Below, piece after piece: positions 45,102-53,411 of a stretch of 64,000 nucleotides of DNA. The notes under the pieces were generated by a model, which saw only the letters and a program-made list of their open reading frames with translations, did no database searches and was not told where the DNA came from. Numbering within the stretch: the first letter of the stretch is position 1; each line of letters begins with the position of its first letter. This stretch comes from Hydrogenophaga sp. IBVHS1 (GTDB taxonomy: Bacteria > Pseudomonadota > Gammaproteobacteria > Burkholderiales > Burkholderiaceae_C). The stretch lies in assembly GCF_002127265.1 (NCBI RefSeq), contig NZ_NFUU01000001.1, forward strand, positions 1,930,040-1,994,039, written 5' to 3'. Position numbers and translations under genes: made by a program.

Positions 45102-46046
45102 GTGAATCCCAACCTTCCCCTGAACCGCTGGTGGGCATACGCCTGCCTCGCATTGAGCATGTCCCTGGTGGGCAGCTATGTCGCTCTTTCCAAACCACTG
45201 GTGCTCGTGTTTCCCGTGTTCCTGCTGGCGTGGCTGCGCTTTGGGATCGGCGGCCTGGCCATGTGGTCGTGGCTGCGCAAACCGGCCAGCGAGCCACCCA
45301 TCACACCGCGCATGCGCGGGTTGCTGTTCCTCGAATCGTTCCTGGGCAATTTCCTGTTCTCCATTTGCATGCTGTTTGGCGTGAGCATGACGACGGCGGT
45401 GGCCGCCGGGGTCGTCATGTCTTCGATTCCTGCTGTGGTGGCCGTGCTGAGCTGGATGTTTCTGCGCGAGCGCATCGGCTGGCGCAGCGCGGCAGGCATC
45501 GCCTGCGCAGCCCTCGGCATTGGGCTTTTTTCCTTGCAGAAGGTCGATGCGGGAGTGGGCGCCTTGGTGGACAACAGCGGCCCGTTCGGCGTCAGCAAGG
45601 CCTTGCTGGGCAATCTGCTGGTCTTCGCGGCCGTGGTCTGCGAGGCGTCTTACGTGGTCATCGGCAAGCGCCTGACCGAGGGAATGAGCCCGAAACGCAT
45701 CTCTGCGGTCATCAATCTGTGGGGCTTCGCCCTGGTCACGCCATTCGGCATCTGGGCGGCGTGGCAATTCGACTTCGGCGCCGTGGCTGCGCCGATCTGG
45801 ATGCTGCTGGTGTTCTATGCGCTGGCCGCCAGCATGTGGACGGTGTGGTTGTGGATGACCGGCCTGAAGGTGGTACCGGCTTCTCAGGCGGGTGTGTTCA
45901 CCGTGATGCTGCCCATCAGCGCGGCCGCCATCGGCGTGCTGTTCATGGGCGAGCGACTCACCCTCCTGCAAGGTGTGGCGTTCGGTATCGCGCTGCTTGG
46001 GCTGGTGCTGGCGACGCTGCCGGGGCGGGCTGACGCGACCCGCTGA
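45102..46046 (+). CDS. EamA/DMT-family transporter
   Basis: 314 aa with ten hydrophobic helices arranged as two EamA repeats; SIPAVVAVLSWMFLRERIGW and the second-half MLPISAAAIGVLFMGERLT are the usual end-of-repeat segments. It is an inner-membrane drug/metabolite exporter of unknown substrate. It starts at GTG 45102, just after the aceA control region, and is divergently oriented to aceA. Confidence 0.85.
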   Translation: MNPNLPLNRWWAYACLALSMSLVGSYVALSKPLVLVFPVFLLAWLRFGIGGLAMWSWLRKPASEPPITPRMRGLLFLESFLGNFLFSICMLFGVSMTTAVAAGVVMSSIPAVVAVLSWMFLRERIGWRSAAGIACAALGIGLFSLQKVDAGVGALVDNSGPFGVSKALLGNLLVFAAVVCEASYVVIGKRLTEGMSPKRISAVINLWGFALVTPFGIWAAWQFDFGAVAAPIWMLLVFYALAASMWTVWLWMTGLKVVPASQAGVFTVMLPISAAAIGVLFMGERLTLLQGVAFGIALLGLVLATLPGRADATR

Positions 46047-46051
46047 TCGCT

Positions 46052-46666
46052 TCACCAGCCGCCAGTGGCAAGCCAGTCGTCCAGTTGTTCCAGGCGGTCC
46101 GATCCCCAGAAGGGTTCGCGGTCGACGATGAAGAATGGGGATCCGAAGACGCCGCGTTCGAGCGACACAGCCACCGCGTTGCGAAGTTCGTCGCGGGCGA
46201 TGTCGCTTTCCATCCCCTCCCGCAAAGCTGCCACCTCCAGCCCGAGCAGCGGCGCGATCTCGGCTACGCGTTCGGGTTTGCCGAGATCCTGCGCCAGGCG
46301 CCAATAACGATCCAGCGCCTCTTTGGCGAAGGAGGTTTCGGTGCCAGGGTGGTTGTGGCGCAACCAGTAAAACGCACGCGCTACAGGGCGCGGATCCATC
46401 ATCGGATCGGCCGGCTGGCGAGCCAGCTGCAGGCCATGTTTGCGCACGTAGCGCAGGCTGTCGCGCACCACGTAGTCGCCTTTGAGCGGTGTCTCCAGCA
46501 GGGGCTTGAGCCCCATGGTCTTCATGACCGAAACCCCCAGCAACATGCTGTGCCAGCGGACACTGCGCCCATGGCGCGCTGCAATGGCCTCGATGCGCAG
46601 GCTCGCAAAGTAGCCATACATCGACAGGAAATCAAAGTAGAAATCGATCGGTTCTTCGTGCTTCAT
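46052..46666 (-). CDS. 2-hydroxychromene-2-carboxylate isomerase/DsbA-family protein
   Basis: 204 aa thioredoxin-fold protein with an inserted helical domain. It begins IDFYFDFLSMYGYFASLRI; a Ser stands where DsbA has its active cysteine, as in kappa-class GST/HCCA isomerases, and the C-terminal GVFGSPFFIVDREPFWGSDRL is characteristic. These isomerases act with glutathione in aromatic degradation, but no aromatic pathway is nearby, so the substrate is unknown. It is convergent with the EamA gene. Confidence 0.8.
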   Translation of the reverse strand: MKHEEPIDFYFDFLSMYGYFASLRIEAIAARHGRSVRWHSMLLGVSVMKTMGLKPLLETPLKGDYVVRDSLRYVRKHGLQLARQPADPMMDPRPVARAFYWLRHNHPGTETSFAKEALDRYWRLAQDLGKPERVAEIAPLLGLEVAALREGMESDIARDELRNAVAVSLERGVFGSPFFIVDREPFWGSDRLEQLDDWLATGGW

Positions 46667-46702
46667 GGGACATGAGTATCCCCAATCGCAGTATCTACAG
46701 GT

Positions 46703-47374
46703 TCAAGCGCACCAAAGCCCGGTTGGCTGCGTGATGCCCATCCAGATCGCCCAGCCCGATGTGAGCGCCAGGGCCAGCCCTGCCAGGCGAATGGCCAAGG
46801 CACCGGAGCGTGCGCCACGCAGGCGCAGCATCAGCCAAGGCGCCGCCGTGAGCGAGACCGAGGTGCCCAGCGCAAACAGCGCCATGATGACTGCGCCCTC
46901 CATCGCGTTCGCCGACAGCGAAGCCACCAGCAAAGCCGAGTACAACAGGCCACACGGCATGAGCGCCCAGCCCGCACCCAGCACCAGAGGCGCACGCGGC
47001 CCCAGCCTGCCCAGCACGGGCCGCGCCCTGCGCCAAACGTTCTGTCCCAGTGTTTCAATCCACGCGGGCTGCCGAGCCTGCCAGAGCAACACGACGCCCA
47101 GCAGCAACGCCGCCACATGGAACATGGTCCACACAGGCCGCAGCACAGCCGTGTTGGTGCCCAGCCAGGCCAGCCCCTGCACGGATCCCGCTGCCAGCGC
47201 TCCGAACAAGGCGTAGCCCAGCATGCGGCTGAACTGAAAGGTCATCAACGCAGATGTGCTGCGCTCGCCAGCCGCCCGGCCAATGCCGGCGCAGGCCGCT
47301 CCGCACATGGCAACGCAGTGGGGACCGCCCACCAGACCCATGAACAGGGCCGTGATCGCCATCGAGGTCTGCAT
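46703..47374 (-). CDS. SafE/DsbD-like membrane protein of the cbb3 cluster
   Basis: 223 aa with six predicted helices. It begins GLVGGPHCVAMCGAACAGIG, whose HCxxMCG motif typifies the TauE/SafE-DsbD_2 group, and has GAGWALMPCGLLYSALL in the second half with a conserved Cys-Pro. Proteins of this group often accompany cytochrome oxidase or metal-handling genes and probably move electrons or copper across the membrane. It lies 14 bp downstream of hemN, likely co-transcribed. Confidence 0.7.
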   Translation of the reverse strand: MQTSMAITALFMGLVGGPHCVAMCGAACAGIGRAAGERSTSALMTFQFSRMLGYALFGALAAGSVQGLAWLGTNTAVLRPVWTMFHVAALLLGVVLLWQARQPAWIETLGQNVWRRARPVLGRLGPRAPLVLGAGWALMPCGLLYSALLVASLSANAMEGAVIMALFALGTSVSLTAAPWLMLRLRGARSGALAIRLAGLALALTSGWAIWMGITQPTGLWCA

Positions 47375-47388
47375 GGCCGTGCGCCTGC

Positions 47389-48768
47389 TCAGATGATCCT
47401 GGAGAACTTGGCGCGGTCCTGGTCGACCTGCAGGTGCTTGTCGAAAACCATGGCGATCGCGCGCACGAGAAACCAGCCAGCCTCGGTCACCTCTATGCCG
47501 GTGCTGTTGATCGTCACCAGTCCCTGCTCGGCCATCGCCTGAAGCATCGCAAGCTCGCGTTCGAAGTACCGCCTGAAATCGATCAGATGTCCCAGCTCGA
47601 TCGATTCGAACTGCACCTCACCCTGGCACATGAGCGACATGATGACCGCGCGGCGCAACAGGTCGTCGCGCGTGAGCGCCAGGCCGCGCACGATGGGCAG
47701 GCGGCCCTGGTCGAGCAGGTCTCCGTACTCGGCCAGCGTCTTGGCATTCTGGCTGTAGGTGGCGCCGATGCGGCCGATAGCCGATACGCCCAGGCCAATC
47801 AGGTCGCAATCGGGCTGGGTGCTATAGCCCTGAAAGTTTCGATGCAGACGGCCCTGGCGCTTGGCCACAGCCAGTGCGTCATTGGGCAACGCGAAATGGT
47901 CCATGCCCACGTACACATAACCCTCGCCAAGGAGTGCATCCAGGGATGCCGACAACATGGAAAGCTTGTCACCCGGGCTGGGCAGTTCTGCAGCCACAAT
48001 GCGCCGCTGCGGCTTGAAGCGAGATGGCAGATGCGCATACGCATAGAGCGCAATGCGATCAGGCCGCAACGCATTCACCTGCGCCAGCGTGCGCGCGAAG
48101 GATTCCGGCGTCTGCAGCGGCAAACCGTAAATGAGATCCACGTTGATGGATTCAAACCCGATGCGGCGCGCGGCCTCCACCAGCGCGAACACCTGCTCGG
48201 CCGGCTGCACGCGGTGCACCGCCTTCTGCACCGCGGGGTCGAAGTCCTGCACCCCGAAGCTCAGGCGGTTGAACCCGAGTCGGGCCAGCGTGCGCAGACG
48301 CTCTTCGGTAACCGTTCGCGGGTCCACTTCGATCGAGTACTCACCGCCGGGTGCCAGGGTGAAATGGCGCCGTAGCATGGACATCAAGTCTTCGAGTTCG
48401 GCGTCTGAAAGAAAGGTGGGCGTGCCACCACCCAGATGAAGTTGCGAGACGCCCTGGCCGGCGCCGAAGTGCGCCACCTGCAGCTCCACTTCGCGCGTCA
48501 GGTACCGCAGGTACTGCGCGGCGCGATCGTGGTGGCGGGTAATCACCTTGTTGCAGGCGCAGTAGTAGCAGACCGATTCGCAGAAAGGGATGTGCACGTA
48601 GAGCGAGAGCGGCAGTGCCATGGAGCCGGCACGGCGCTGACCCAGCGCCTGGGTGTAGTCGTGCTCGGTGAAGGCCTCGACGAATCGATCGGCAGTGGGG
48701 TATGAGGTGTAGCGGGGCCCTGGCACGTCAAAGCACCTCAGCAGTTCGTCCGAAATAACGTGGCTCAC
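47389..48768 (-). CDS. hemN: oxygen-independent coproporphyrinogen III oxidase
   Basis: 459 aa radical-SAM enzyme. The cluster motif is CESVCYYCACNK (CxxxCxxC), the SAM-binding GGGTPTFLS is present, and the start PGPRYTSYPTA is typical of HemN. It decarboxylates coproporphyrinogen anaerobically for haem. GTG 48768 is chosen over GTG 48795 because GGAG lies nine bases upstream and the FNR-dependent start site predicted from the box is near 48787, inside the longer reading. Confidence 0.93.
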   Translation of the reverse strand: MSHVISDELLRCFDVPGPRYTSYPTADRFVEAFTEHDYTQALGQRRAGSMALPLSLYVHIPFCESVCYYCACNKVITRHHDRAAQYLRYLTREVELQVAHFGAGQGVSQLHLGGGTPTFLSDAELEDLMSMLRRHFTLAPGGEYSIEVDPRTVTEERLRTLARLGFNRLSFGVQDFDPAVQKAVHRVQPAEQVFALVEAARRIGFESINVDLIYGLPLQTPESFARTLAQVNALRPDRIALYAYAHLPSRFKPQRRIVAAELPSPGDKLSMLSASLDALLGEGYVYVGMDHFALPNDALAVAKRQGRLHRNFQGYSTQPDCDLIGLGVSAIGRIGATYSQNAKTLAEYGDLLDQGRLPIVRGLALTRDDLLRRAVIMSLMCQGEVQFESIELGHLIDFRRYFERELAMLQAMAEQGLVTINSTGIEVTEAGWFLVRAIAMVFDKHLQVDQDRAKFSRII

Positions 48769-48821
48769 GGGAATGGTCTCCAATCTGGGTCCCACTGTGC
48801 AACGCTGCGCCCGGTTTGCCC

Positions 48822-48835
48822 TTGATCCTGGTCAA
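48822..48835. promoter_or_regulatory. FNR box between hemN and fnr
   Basis: TTGATCCTGGTCAA matches nine of ten specified bases of TTGAT-N4-ATCAA. Toward hemN, CACAGT (48799-48794) starts exactly 29.5 bp from the box centre, the class II -10 position. No comparable -10 lies at that distance toward fnr. Confidence 0.8.
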
Positions 48836-48915
48836 AGTCTCTCCAGTGCAGTCAAAGTGCGGGTGAATTACGGGTAGGCGTATGCTTGCGCCTTTAGAGA
48901 ACGGAGGGACTCAAC

Positions 48916-49641
48916 ATGGACGCACAAACCATCAAAGTGGCCTGCTCAAGCTGTAACCTGCGCGAGCTGTGCCTGCCCATGGGACTCAATGCCGGCGAAA
49001 TGGTGAAGCTCGATCACATCATCTCGACCCGCAAGCGGATCAAACGCGGCGGCACCCTTTTCAACGTGGGAGACAAGTTCACCTCTCTCTATGCGGTGCG
49101 CTCGGGTTTCTTCAAGACCTGCGTGACCACCGCCGATGGGCGGGACCAGGTCACTGGTTTTCAGATGACGGGCGAGATCCTCGGCCTCGATGGCATCGTC
49201 AGCGACCACCACTCCTGTGATGCGATCGCCCTTGAGGATGCCGAGGTCTGCATCATGCCGTTTGACCAGGTGGAGGAACTCTCTCGCGAGTTCACCACGC
49301 TGCAGCACCATGTGCACAAGATCATGAGCCGCGAAATTGTGCGAGACCATGGCGTGATGTTGCTGCTGGGCAGCATGCGGGCCGACGAGCGCCTGGCCGC
49401 GTTTCTTTTGAACCTGGTGCAGCGCCTGCACGCGCGCGGTTTTTCGCAGTCGGAGTTTGTGCTGCGCATGACACGCGAGGAGATTGGCAGCTACCTGGGC
49501 ATGAAGCTGGAAACGGTGAGCCGCACGTTCTCGAAATTTGTTGAAGACGGCATTATTGAAGTCAAGCAGCGCTACGTGCACATCAAGGACACGGAAGCAC
49601 TCAAGCAGATCGTCAATCCGCAGAACTGTCGGCCGTCCTGA
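48916..49641 (+). CDS. fnr: FNR-family oxygen-responsive regulator
   Basis: 241 aa. Cysteines C10, C13, C19 and C101 have the spacing of the E. coli FNR [4Fe-4S] ligands (20, 23, 29 and a distal one). A cyclic-nucleotide-like barrel, long dimer helix and HTH follow, with recognition helix EEIGSYLGMKLETVSRTFSKF containing the E-x2-S-R contact of FNR/ANR. It would activate hemN, ccoNOQP and ccoI/uspA through the TTGAT-type boxes found here. An AACGGAGGGAC ribosome-binding site precedes the ATG. Confidence 0.95.
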   Translation: MDAQTIKVACSSCNLRELCLPMGLNAGEMVKLDHIISTRKRIKRGGTLFNVGDKFTSLYAVRSGFFKTCVTTADGRDQVTGFQMTGEILGLDGIVSDHHSCDAIALEDAEVCIMPFDQVEELSREFTTLQHHVHKIMSREIVRDHGVMLLLGSMRADERLAAFLLNLVQRLHARGFSQSEFVLRMTREEIGSYLGMKLETVSRTFSKFVEDGIIEVKQRYVHIKDTEALKQIVNPQNCRPS

Positions 49642-49650
49642 TCAGACCGG

Positions 49651-49887
49651 CTATCGATTGAGGTCCGCGCCCGACCGCGCCAGCAGCAGGGTGAGCCCAC
49701 TAGACACCATGGCCACCGCCCAGAACACGAAGAACGCCACGGTGTAGACGGCCTGACGAGACCATTCCAGCGACTGACCGAACCAGTGCAGGCCGCTTGG
49801 GTCGACCAGCGCAAACACCACCATCTCCAGCACAGCCGCCACCAGGAAGGCTGGCCAGGCAATGACCATCCAGGCCCGCGCGCTCAT
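49651..49887 (-). CDS. small two-helix membrane protein in the cco cluster
   Basis: 78 aa: MSARAWMVIAWPAFLVAAVLE and a second hydrophobic stretch AVYTVAFFVFWAVAMVSSGLT, joined by an aromatic loop (GLHWFGQSLEWSRQ). I do not recognise the family. It starts one base after the fixH-like stop, so it is the last gene of the cco accessory operon, and converges on fnr nine bases away. A role in oxidase assembly is suggested only by position. Confidence 0.6.
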   Translation of the reverse strand: MSARAWMVIAWPAFLVAAVLEMVVFALVDPSGLHWFGQSLEWSRQAVYTVAFFVFWAVAMVSSGLTLLLARSGADLNR

Positions 49888-49888
49888 C

Positions 49889-50182
49889 TCAGCGTTCCTG
49901 CGGCACCACCGGCGAGGCCGCGTGGTTTCGGGCCTGGTGGGCGGGCTGCAGTTTGATCAACGCATCCTCCCGGGCCTGACCCTGCAAGGCCATGGCCGCC
50001 TGGCGGCTGCGCGCGAACTCTGTCTTGTCGAGCACGGGGTCGGCGTAATTGACGGCAATCCAGGCGGTGATGAGACTGGCCACCACCACGGTCAGTGGGC
50101 CCCCCACCACAAGCCACATGTGTGGCACGCGCCACCACGCGGTGGACGGATTCTTGAGGACTGCGGATGCGGAAGCGCTCAT
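49889..50182 (-). CDS. fixH: FixH-like protein
   Basis: 97 aa with one N-terminal transmembrane helix (MWLVVGGPLTVVVASLITAW) and the conserved IAVNYADPVLD segment, then a charged periplasmic tail. Short FixH/CcoH-like proteins follow ccoG and help assemble cbb3 oxidase. AGGAGATTTCC precedes ATG 50182. It lies 26 bp after ccoG; the family's usual periplasmic domain is much reduced. Confidence 0.7.
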   Translation of the reverse strand: MSASASAVLKNPSTAWWRVPHMWLVVGGPLTVVVASLITAWIAVNYADPVLDKTEFARSRQAAMALQGQAREDALIKLQPAHQARNHAASPVVPQER

Positions 50183-50208
50183 GGAAATCTCCTGGATGGT
50201 TGTCCGCC

Positions 50209-51672
50209 TCATCGTGGCACGACGAACGCGGCCTTTTCGGTCACGCGCGATACCTCTTCGCCACTGGAACGGATCTCGAACTGAATGGAGTGTGACCCGG
50301 GCTTTGCGGCGTCGGGCGGAATCTGCACCCTCACCGCTGCCGAGCGCACCTCGGTGGGCAGCACATCGACTTCGGCCTGCGAAGCCAGGGTGATCCCCGG
50401 CAACCCGGAGACGCTGATGACGTAGCGCTGCGAGGACTCGGTGGCGTTCATGATCTGCAGGCGGAACACGTTTTCGATGCGGCCCTGCTCCACCATGCGA
50501 GCCAGTGCGCCGCGATCGCGGATCACATCGACCTTGAGCGGTGTGCGCAGGAACAGACTGACGCCCACGGCGAGGGTGATCGCCAGCAGGATGAAGCTGT
50601 ACACCAGGACACGCGGGCGCATGGCGCGCTGGAGCATCTGGCGCGTGTTCCAACCCTGGGCGATGCCGTTCTGGGTGGAGAACCTGATGAGGCCACGAGG
50701 ATAGCCGACCTTGTCCATCACGTCATCGCACACGTCCACACAGGCGGCGCAGCCGATGCACTCGTACTGAAGGCCTTTGCGGATGTCGATGCCGGTGGGG
50801 CAGACCTGCACGCACAGCGTGCAATCGACACAGGCGCCGAGACCGAGCGCTTGGGGATCGGCCTTCTTCGAGCGCGCGCCACGCGGCTCGCCGCGCTGGG
50901 TGTCGTAGGTCACGATCATGGTGTCCTTGTCGAACATCGCACTCTGGAAGCGCGCGTACGGACACATGTACTTGCAAACCTGCTCGCGCAGGAAACCGGC
51001 GTTGCCGTAAGTGGCAAATCCGTAGAAGAACACCCAGAACGTTTGCCACGGACCGAGCGATGCGGCGAGTGCGAGCGCGCCCAGATCGCGGATAGGCGTG
51101 AAGTAGCCAACGAAGGTGAAACCGGTCCATAGCGCGAAAGCGATCCACAGGGCATGCTTGAGCGATTTCTTGCCGAGTTTCGCGCGCGTGAGTTTCATGC
51201 CGTCCAGACGCAAGCGCGCGGAACGATCGCCCTCCACCTTCTTCTCGATCCACAGAAAAATTTCGGTGTAGACCGTTTGCGGGCAGGCAAAACCACACCA
51301 CAGCCGCCCCGCCACGGCAGTGAACAGGAACAGCGAGAGCGCCGAGATGACCAGCAGACCGGTGAGGTAGATGAAGTCCTGCGGATACAGGACCAGCCCG
51401 AAGATGTAGAAGCGACGGACTTCCAGATCGAACAGCACCGCTTGGCGCGCATTCCATTCCAGCCACGGCAGACCATAAAAAACGATCTGTGTGATCCAGA
51501 CGGTCAGCCAGCGCCAGCGCGAGAAGATGCCCGAAACCGAGCGCGGGTGAATCTTCTGGCGCGACGCGTACAGGGAGACCATCTCCTCGTCGGGCGGCTC
51601 ACCGTTGGACGGCTGAGCGACGATGGGGATGACGGTTTTGGGCGAGCTGGCGCTGGAACTGGCGGTGGTCAC
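50209..51672 (-). CDS. ccoG: cytochrome c oxidase accessory protein CcoG (RdxA/FixG)
   Basis: 487 aa with about five membrane helices. Two ferredoxin-type cluster motifs are present, CVDCTLCVQVCPTGIDIR and CIGCAACVDVCDDVMDK, as well as the membrane CGFACPQTVYTEIF. The C-terminal Ig-like periplasmic domain is present. CcoG reduces copper(II) for the cbb3 copper centre. GTG 51672 is five bases after the ccoP stop with no ribosome-binding site, suggesting coupling; the longer frame overlaps ccoP. Confidence 0.92.
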   Translation of the reverse strand: MTTASSSASSPKTVIPIVAQPSNGEPPDEEMVSLYASRQKIHPRSVSGIFSRWRWLTVWITQIVFYGLPWLEWNARQAVLFDLEVRRFYIFGLVLYPQDFIYLTGLLVISALSLFLFTAVAGRLWCGFACPQTVYTEIFLWIEKKVEGDRSARLRLDGMKLTRAKLGKKSLKHALWIAFALWTGFTFVGYFTPIRDLGALALAASLGPWQTFWVFFYGFATYGNAGFLREQVCKYMCPYARFQSAMFDKDTMIVTYDTQRGEPRGARSKKADPQALGLGACVDCTLCVQVCPTGIDIRKGLQYECIGCAACVDVCDDVMDKVGYPRGLIRFSTQNGIAQGWNTRQMLQRAMRPRVLVYSFILLAITLAVGVSLFLRTPLKVDVIRDRGALARMVEQGRIENVFRLQIMNATESSQRYVISVSGLPGITLASQAEVDVLPTEVRSAAVRVQIPPDAAKPGSHSIQFEIRSSGEEVSRVTEKAAFVVPR

Positions 51673-51677
51673 GGGAA

Positions 51678-52592
51678 TCAGTTGGCGGTGGCGGACTTGC
51701 GGGAAAGGCCCCACACGTAAGCAGTCAACACATGAATCTGGTCGGCGTTGAGCTTGCCGGCCTGCGCTGGCATCTGGTTGTTGAAGCCGTTGTTGACGGC
51801 CTTCACGATCGCTTCTTCACCCCACCCGTGCAGCCAGGTGCCATCGGTGAGATTGGGAGCACCCATGGCCGGGTTGCCTTTGCCGTCCATGCCGTGGCAG
51901 GCAGCGCAAGCCGCGAATTTGGCCCGGCCCTGCACCGCGCGCACCGGATCGTGCGGGGTAGATGAAAGGCTGAGCACGTAATGCGCGACGTTGCGCACAT
52001 CTTCGGGGCTGCCCACAGCGGCAGCCATGGGCGGCATCACGCCATTGCGGCCTGCGGTCAGCGTGGTCTTGATGGTGGCCGGATCACCACCATAGAGCCA
52101 GTCGCCATCGGCCAGGTTGGGGAAGCCGCGGGAGCCTCGCGCGTCCGAACCATGGCACTGGGCGCAGTTGTTCATGAACAGGCGCTCACCAATGGCCATG
52201 GCGCTGGCATCACCCGCGAGCTTGTCGGGTTCGATGGCTTGAAACCTGGCGTAGATGGGCGCGATGTTCTTCTCGACCTTCTCGACCTCTGCCTTGTGCT
52301 GGCCAAGTGAGGACCAGCCGAGCATGCCCTGGTAGGAGCCGAACGTGGGATAGAGCACGCCATAGATCAGCGAGAAAACCACGGTGATGATAAAGAGGTA
52401 CACCCACCATTTCGGCAGCGGATTGTTCATTTCCCGCAGGTCACCGTCCCACACGTGGCCGGTGGTGTTGTCGGTTGAGGCTGCCACCTTGGTGGTGCCG
52501 CTCACCCACAGCAGGACCACGCAGGCCACGATGCTGGCCAGCGTGATGCCAGCCACGTAGATTGCCCAGAAGTTGCTTGTGAAATCGCTCAT
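51678..52592 (-). CDS. ccoP: cbb3 oxidase dihaem cytochrome c subunit III
   Basis: 304 aa. N-terminal membrane helices (FWAIYVAGITLASIVACVV; WWVYLFIITVVFSLIYGVLY) are followed by two cytochrome c domains with CAQCH and CAACH haem sites and distal methionines. It receives electrons for the cbb3 oxidase. ATG 52592 begins MSDFTSNFW, the family start; the open frame extends upstream across ccoQ without relatives. Confidence 0.95.
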   Translation of the reverse strand: MSDFTSNFWAIYVAGITLASIVACVVLLWVSGTTKVAASTDNTTGHVWDGDLREMNNPLPKWWVYLFIITVVFSLIYGVLYPTFGSYQGMLGWSSLGQHKAEVEKVEKNIAPIYARFQAIEPDKLAGDASAMAIGERLFMNNCAQCHGSDARGSRGFPNLADGDWLYGGDPATIKTTLTAGRNGVMPPMAAAVGSPEDVRNVAHYVLSLSSTPHDPVRAVQGRAKFAACAACHGMDGKGNPAMGAPNLTDGTWLHGWGEEAIVKAVNNGFNNQMPAQAGKLNADQIHVLTAYVWGLSRKSATAN

Positions 52593-52617
52593 GATGTTTC
52601 TCTTGTTCGGGCCGCTT

Positions 52618-52758
52618 TCACGCCTCGTCTTCGAAAGGCAGCCGGGCCGCTTCGTCGAAACGATCCCGGTTGCTCCTGGACCAGGCCCAGGCAACGATGC
52701 CCAGGAATGTCAGGAGGCTGACGACGGTGACGATGCTGCGCAGGTCGTTGATGTCCAT
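52618..52758 (-). CDS. ccoQ: cbb3 oxidase small subunit CcoQ
   Basis: 46 aa: MDINDLRSIVTVVSLLTFLG, a single helix, then WAWSRSNRDRFDEAARLPFE, the standard CcoQ/FixQ pattern. GGAGAGAACACC precedes the ATG. It stabilises the CcoNOP complex. It lies between ccoO (19 bp upstream) and ccoP (25 bp downstream). Confidence 0.93.
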   Translation of the reverse strand: MDINDLRSIVTVVSLLTFLGIVAWAWSRSNRDRFDEAARLPFEDEA

Positions 52759-52777
52759 GGTGTTCTCTCCGCAAGAC

Positions 52778-53401
52778 TTACTTGATGGCGGTGCCGAGCA
52801 CCTGGAGGTAGGCGATCAGCGCGTCGAGCTCGGTCTTGCCCTTCACATCCGTGCTCGATGCAGCGACTTCCTCGTCGGTATAGGGCGCTCCCAGCGTGCG
52901 CAGCACTTCCATGCGCCGTGGAATGCCGGCTTCGTTCACCGTCTTTTTCTCCAGCCATGGGTACGCCGGCATGTTGGACTCCGGCACCAGATCGCGCGGG
53001 TTGGTCAGGTGCAAACGGTGCCACTCGTCGCTGTATCGCCCGCCCACGCGCGCCAGGTCGGGCCCGGTGCGCTTGCTGCCCCACTGGAACGGCCGGTCGT
53101 AAACGAATTCACCCGCCACCGAGTAGTGGCCGTAGCGCAGTGTCTCGGCCTGAAACGGCCGGATCATCTGCGAGTGGCAGTTGTAGCAACCCTCGCGCAC
53201 ATACACATCACGCCCGGCAATCTGCAATGCGGTGTAAGGCTTCAGGCCTTCCACGGGCTGCGTGGTGGATTTCTGGAAGAACAGCGGGACGATTTCCACC
53301 AGTCCGCCGACCGCAATCACCAGCACGATGAGAACGATCATCAGGAAGTTGTTGGTTTCGATCCGCTCGTGGGTGAAACCCTGGGGCTTGTTGTTGGCCA
53401 T
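52778..53401 (-). CDS. ccoO: cbb3 oxidase monohaem cytochrome c subunit II
   Basis: 207 aa. It has one N-terminal membrane helix ([20 protein letters not shown]), the haem site CYNCH in [17 protein letters not shown] and the axial methionine in [10 protein letters not shown]. It passes electrons from CcoP to CcoN. It follows ccoN by 10 bp. Confidence 0.96.
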   Translation of the reverse strand: MANNKPQGFTHERIETNNFLMIVLIVLVIAVGGLVEIVPLFFQKSTTQPVEGLKPYTALQIAGRDVYVREGCYNCHSQMIRPFQAETLRYGHYSVAGEFVYDRPFQWGSKRTGPDLARVGGRYSDEWHRLHLTNPRDLVPESNMPAYPWLEKKTVNEAGIPRRMEVLRTLGAPYTDEEVAASSTDVKGKTELDALIAYLQVLGTAIK

Positions 53402-53411
53402 GGTGAATTCC

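Noticed and set aside
48853-48863. FNR-activated class II promoter for fnr itself
   Set aside because: The sequence at the required -10 distance (TGCGGG) is not a -10 element.
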